The notes under the pieces: generated by a model | The model's database searches: none | What the model was told of the DNA's origin: nothing | The model's input: the letters and a program-made list of their open reading frames with translations, nothing else | Shown here: positions 62,548-64,000 of the stretch, piece by piece | Layout: every line of letters starts with the position of its first letter | How positions within the stretch are numbered: the stretch's first letter is position 1 | DNA from: Branchipolynoe longqiensis | Lineage: Eukaryota; Annelida; Polychaeta; Phyllodocida; Polynoidae | Direction of reading: 5' to 3' | DNA: 64,000 nt | NCBI GenBank assembly: GCA_030323885.1 | Contig: CM059197.1 | Location: 27,857,178-27,921,177 of the forward strand | Program-made: the position numbers and the translations under genes

Positions 62548-62632
62548 GGTGGTGTAATCGTTAGCACACTTGCCCGGAATGCAGAGAGATGTGGGTTCGA
62601 GTCCCACTCTAGGCACAATATTTCCCGTTTGT
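62548..62632 (+). repeat. tRNA-like repeat T, best copy
   Basis: TCCTAGGTGGTGTAATCGTT to TCTAGGCA folds as a tRNA with acceptor, D, anticodon and T stems (GGGTTCGAGTCCC), A and B boxes included. But the position equivalent to U33 is C and the 1-72 pair is mismatched, and it is followed by the same ACAATATTTCCC extension as its other copies. It is a tRNA-derived repeat rather than a functional tRNA. Confidence 0.65.
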
Positions 62633-62945
62633 GGTGTTCTCTGTGGCGGAGTGGTTAGAGTGTCTGACTTTTTTCTAGGTCGGACTCCTAATCTGAAGGT
62701 CAGTGGTTAGATTCCCTGTGCCCCCACCTCTGCCAATTTGGATTTCCACTGCTGTGTATAACTTACAGCGTCATCAAAGGCCAGTTGCTCTCATACCATG
62801 TCTATGTGTTGTGGGAGGTTAAAAATCCCTTGGGACGGTAAAAGTGTAGGCTTGGGCTTTCCATCGACAAACTGTGTAATGGTGAAAACAAACCTATTCA
62901 GGCTTATCCATGATAGGCAGTATAAATCTTCAACAACAAAAAATA
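62632..62945 (+). mobile_element. SINE-III, full length, plus
   Basis: Head TCTCTGTGGCGGAGTGGTTA (A box) and a B-box-like GTCAGTGGTTAGATTCCC, body, 3' end GATAGGCAGTATAAATCTTC with CAACAACAAAAAA tail. Confidence 0.85.
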
Positions 62946-63394
62946 CATCAAACGGAGGACGCACCTTTCTTACTTGAGCTTATTTACATGTATGCGTGTG
63001 TGTGGGGGGGGGGGGGGGGTGGAGGCGTATTTTATTATCGGCGAACCCACATTGAGGGTGAGTCACACGCACCGAACCCTAGAGGGTATTGCTGATACTA
63101 CATCAGTCTGTCCCCCTGGTGGGCAGTTCCGATATTACCCGAGTCAACCCTGGCGGCGGCGACAATGGGTCAGGGTTCTGTCAGGAGATACGGGCACCGG
63201 ATGAGGCAGCATGGAAATAGCAGAGCGACGCATGCGAATGGGTGTAGAGTCTGCTAGCCCTGCTAGATGGAAGGTGGGTTGGGTGGCCGCCATATGGCTG
63301 AGGGCGGGGGGGGGGGGAGGCGCTGTGAGGGTGGTGCCTCGCGGGAGGGGGCGCTGTGAGGGTGGTGGCTCGCGGATAGAGCAAACCAGGACCA
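62946..63394. other. Poly-G tract and short tandem duplication
   Basis: Poly-G at 63004-63019 and 63307-63318. GGCGCTGTGAGGGTGGTG is repeated twice at 63320-63367. No gene seen. Confidence 0.5.
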
Positions 63395-63845
63395 TGTGTG
63401 TTTGTTTGTTTGTTTGTGGTTTATGTCATAACAACATGTGATGTCATATCAGGACGCGCACCAACTTGTGACTGAATATTCATATAGAGATGCTCCATCG
63501 GGAGACCAGGCTTCCGGCACTATGGCCTGATATCCCGCTCAGTCACAGTATCGTGGCACGGAGAAAACCCGTCTCTATAGGGTTATGTTGGATACTAGCA
63601 GAGTATCAATGTTATAAGTATTTGATGTGATTCGGTCAGGAAGCGAATGCTCTTAGCGATTTCGTACGATTGATTCCAACATACCAGTCCTTGCCTTATC
63701 TTAATAATACCGGGCTCCTGGCTAGGAAGCCACAAGTATAAATTGTTACATCATTGGTTTGAGTCGACGAGGATTCCGTCGGTTCGAATACCACCATCTA
63801 CCAAAACGGGAGATCGACGCTCAACTCATTCGGCCAATCTGTGTG
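63395..63845 (-). mobile_element. SINE-X, head I, minus, with insertion
   Basis: Tail (TTTGTTTGTTTGTTTGTGG) at left, head I at right (ATTCGGCCAATCTGTGTGAT). About 110 bp of foreign sequence splits the body between GGCACGGAG (near 63561) and CATACCAGTCCTTGCC (near 63680). Confidence 0.75.
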
Positions 63846-64000
63846 ATCAAGAACATAAAAAGAGAAAAAAACAACGTAATAATCTAGTTTAATTAGCACT
63901 TCAGTTCCAGAAACTCCTTGAAACTGCAGAACTAAATCCGCACTCCATTGTCACAGAGTGGAAGTCGGCAACTTTTGCAGCTTGTGACTAAGAACCGCCC

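Noticed and set aside
62548..62620. Functional tRNA gene
   Set aside because: No U33, mismatched first acceptor pair, and the same 3' extension in other copies: a tRNA-derived repeat.

Overview
This window is eukaryotic, repeat-dominated DNA from an invertebrate animal, probably marine; the phylum cannot be fixed from the sequence. The signs are an AT-rich background with microsatellites, dozens of tRNA-derived SINEs with target-site duplications, several MITE families, LINE 3' ends, and tyrosine-recombinase (YR) retrotransposons. I recognised no host protein-coding gene, rRNA, functional tRNA or CRISPR array. All reading frames that can be assigned belong to mobile elements.

Layout. 1-24.4 kb: SINEs, MITEs, one CR1/L2-type LINE 3' end (11.8-12.3 kb) and low-complexity tracts. 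24.49-29.85 kb: Ngaro-1, a minus-strand YR retrotransposon with split direct repeats (order A1-genes-B1-A2-B2), inserted into a MITE that has an uninterrupted sister copy at 30.95-31.21 kb. 32.9-38.5 kb: Ngaro-2, the same architecture but very GC/CpG-rich. 38.9-39.55 kb: GT/CG minisatellite. 40-51 kb: SINEs, a tandem duplication (47.44-49.84 kb) whose two copies carry different insertions, and chimeric LINE-derived retroposons. 51.4-53.9 kb: ATAC-type arrays. 53.90-59.33 kb: a DIRS1-type element on the plus strand with inverted terminal repeats and an internal complementary region, structurally near intact. 59.3-64 kb: more arrays, a pogo-like MITE, a broken RTE-like LINE and SINEs.

How the genes work together. 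Each YR element encodes a Gag-like protein, a reverse transcriptase-RNase H and a tyrosine recombinase. The repeats fit the known replication model: reverse transcription gives a circle whose end-to-end junction is templated by an internal sequence (B1A2 in Ngaro, the ICR in DIRS), and the recombinase integrates the circle. Both junctions can be read here. Damage: Ngaro-1 gag and YR are frameshifted and its RT-RNase H frame is open; Ngaro-2 gag and YR are open and its RT-RNase H has two frameshifts; DIRS gag and RT are open and a frameshift removes the end of YR with the nucleophile tyrosine.

SINE names used below. SINE-X has a body of about 220 bp ending in an AAC/AAAC-rich tail, with one of two tRNA-like heads: head I (long-variable-arm type, starting GACGGGATGGCCGAATGAG) or head II (short type, around GGCCGAATCGGTAGAGCGC). 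SINE-Y has head I joined to a different 3' module (tail Y). SINE-III has an unrelated tRNA-like head (CTGTGGCGGAGTGGTTAGAG). On the plus strand the head comes first.
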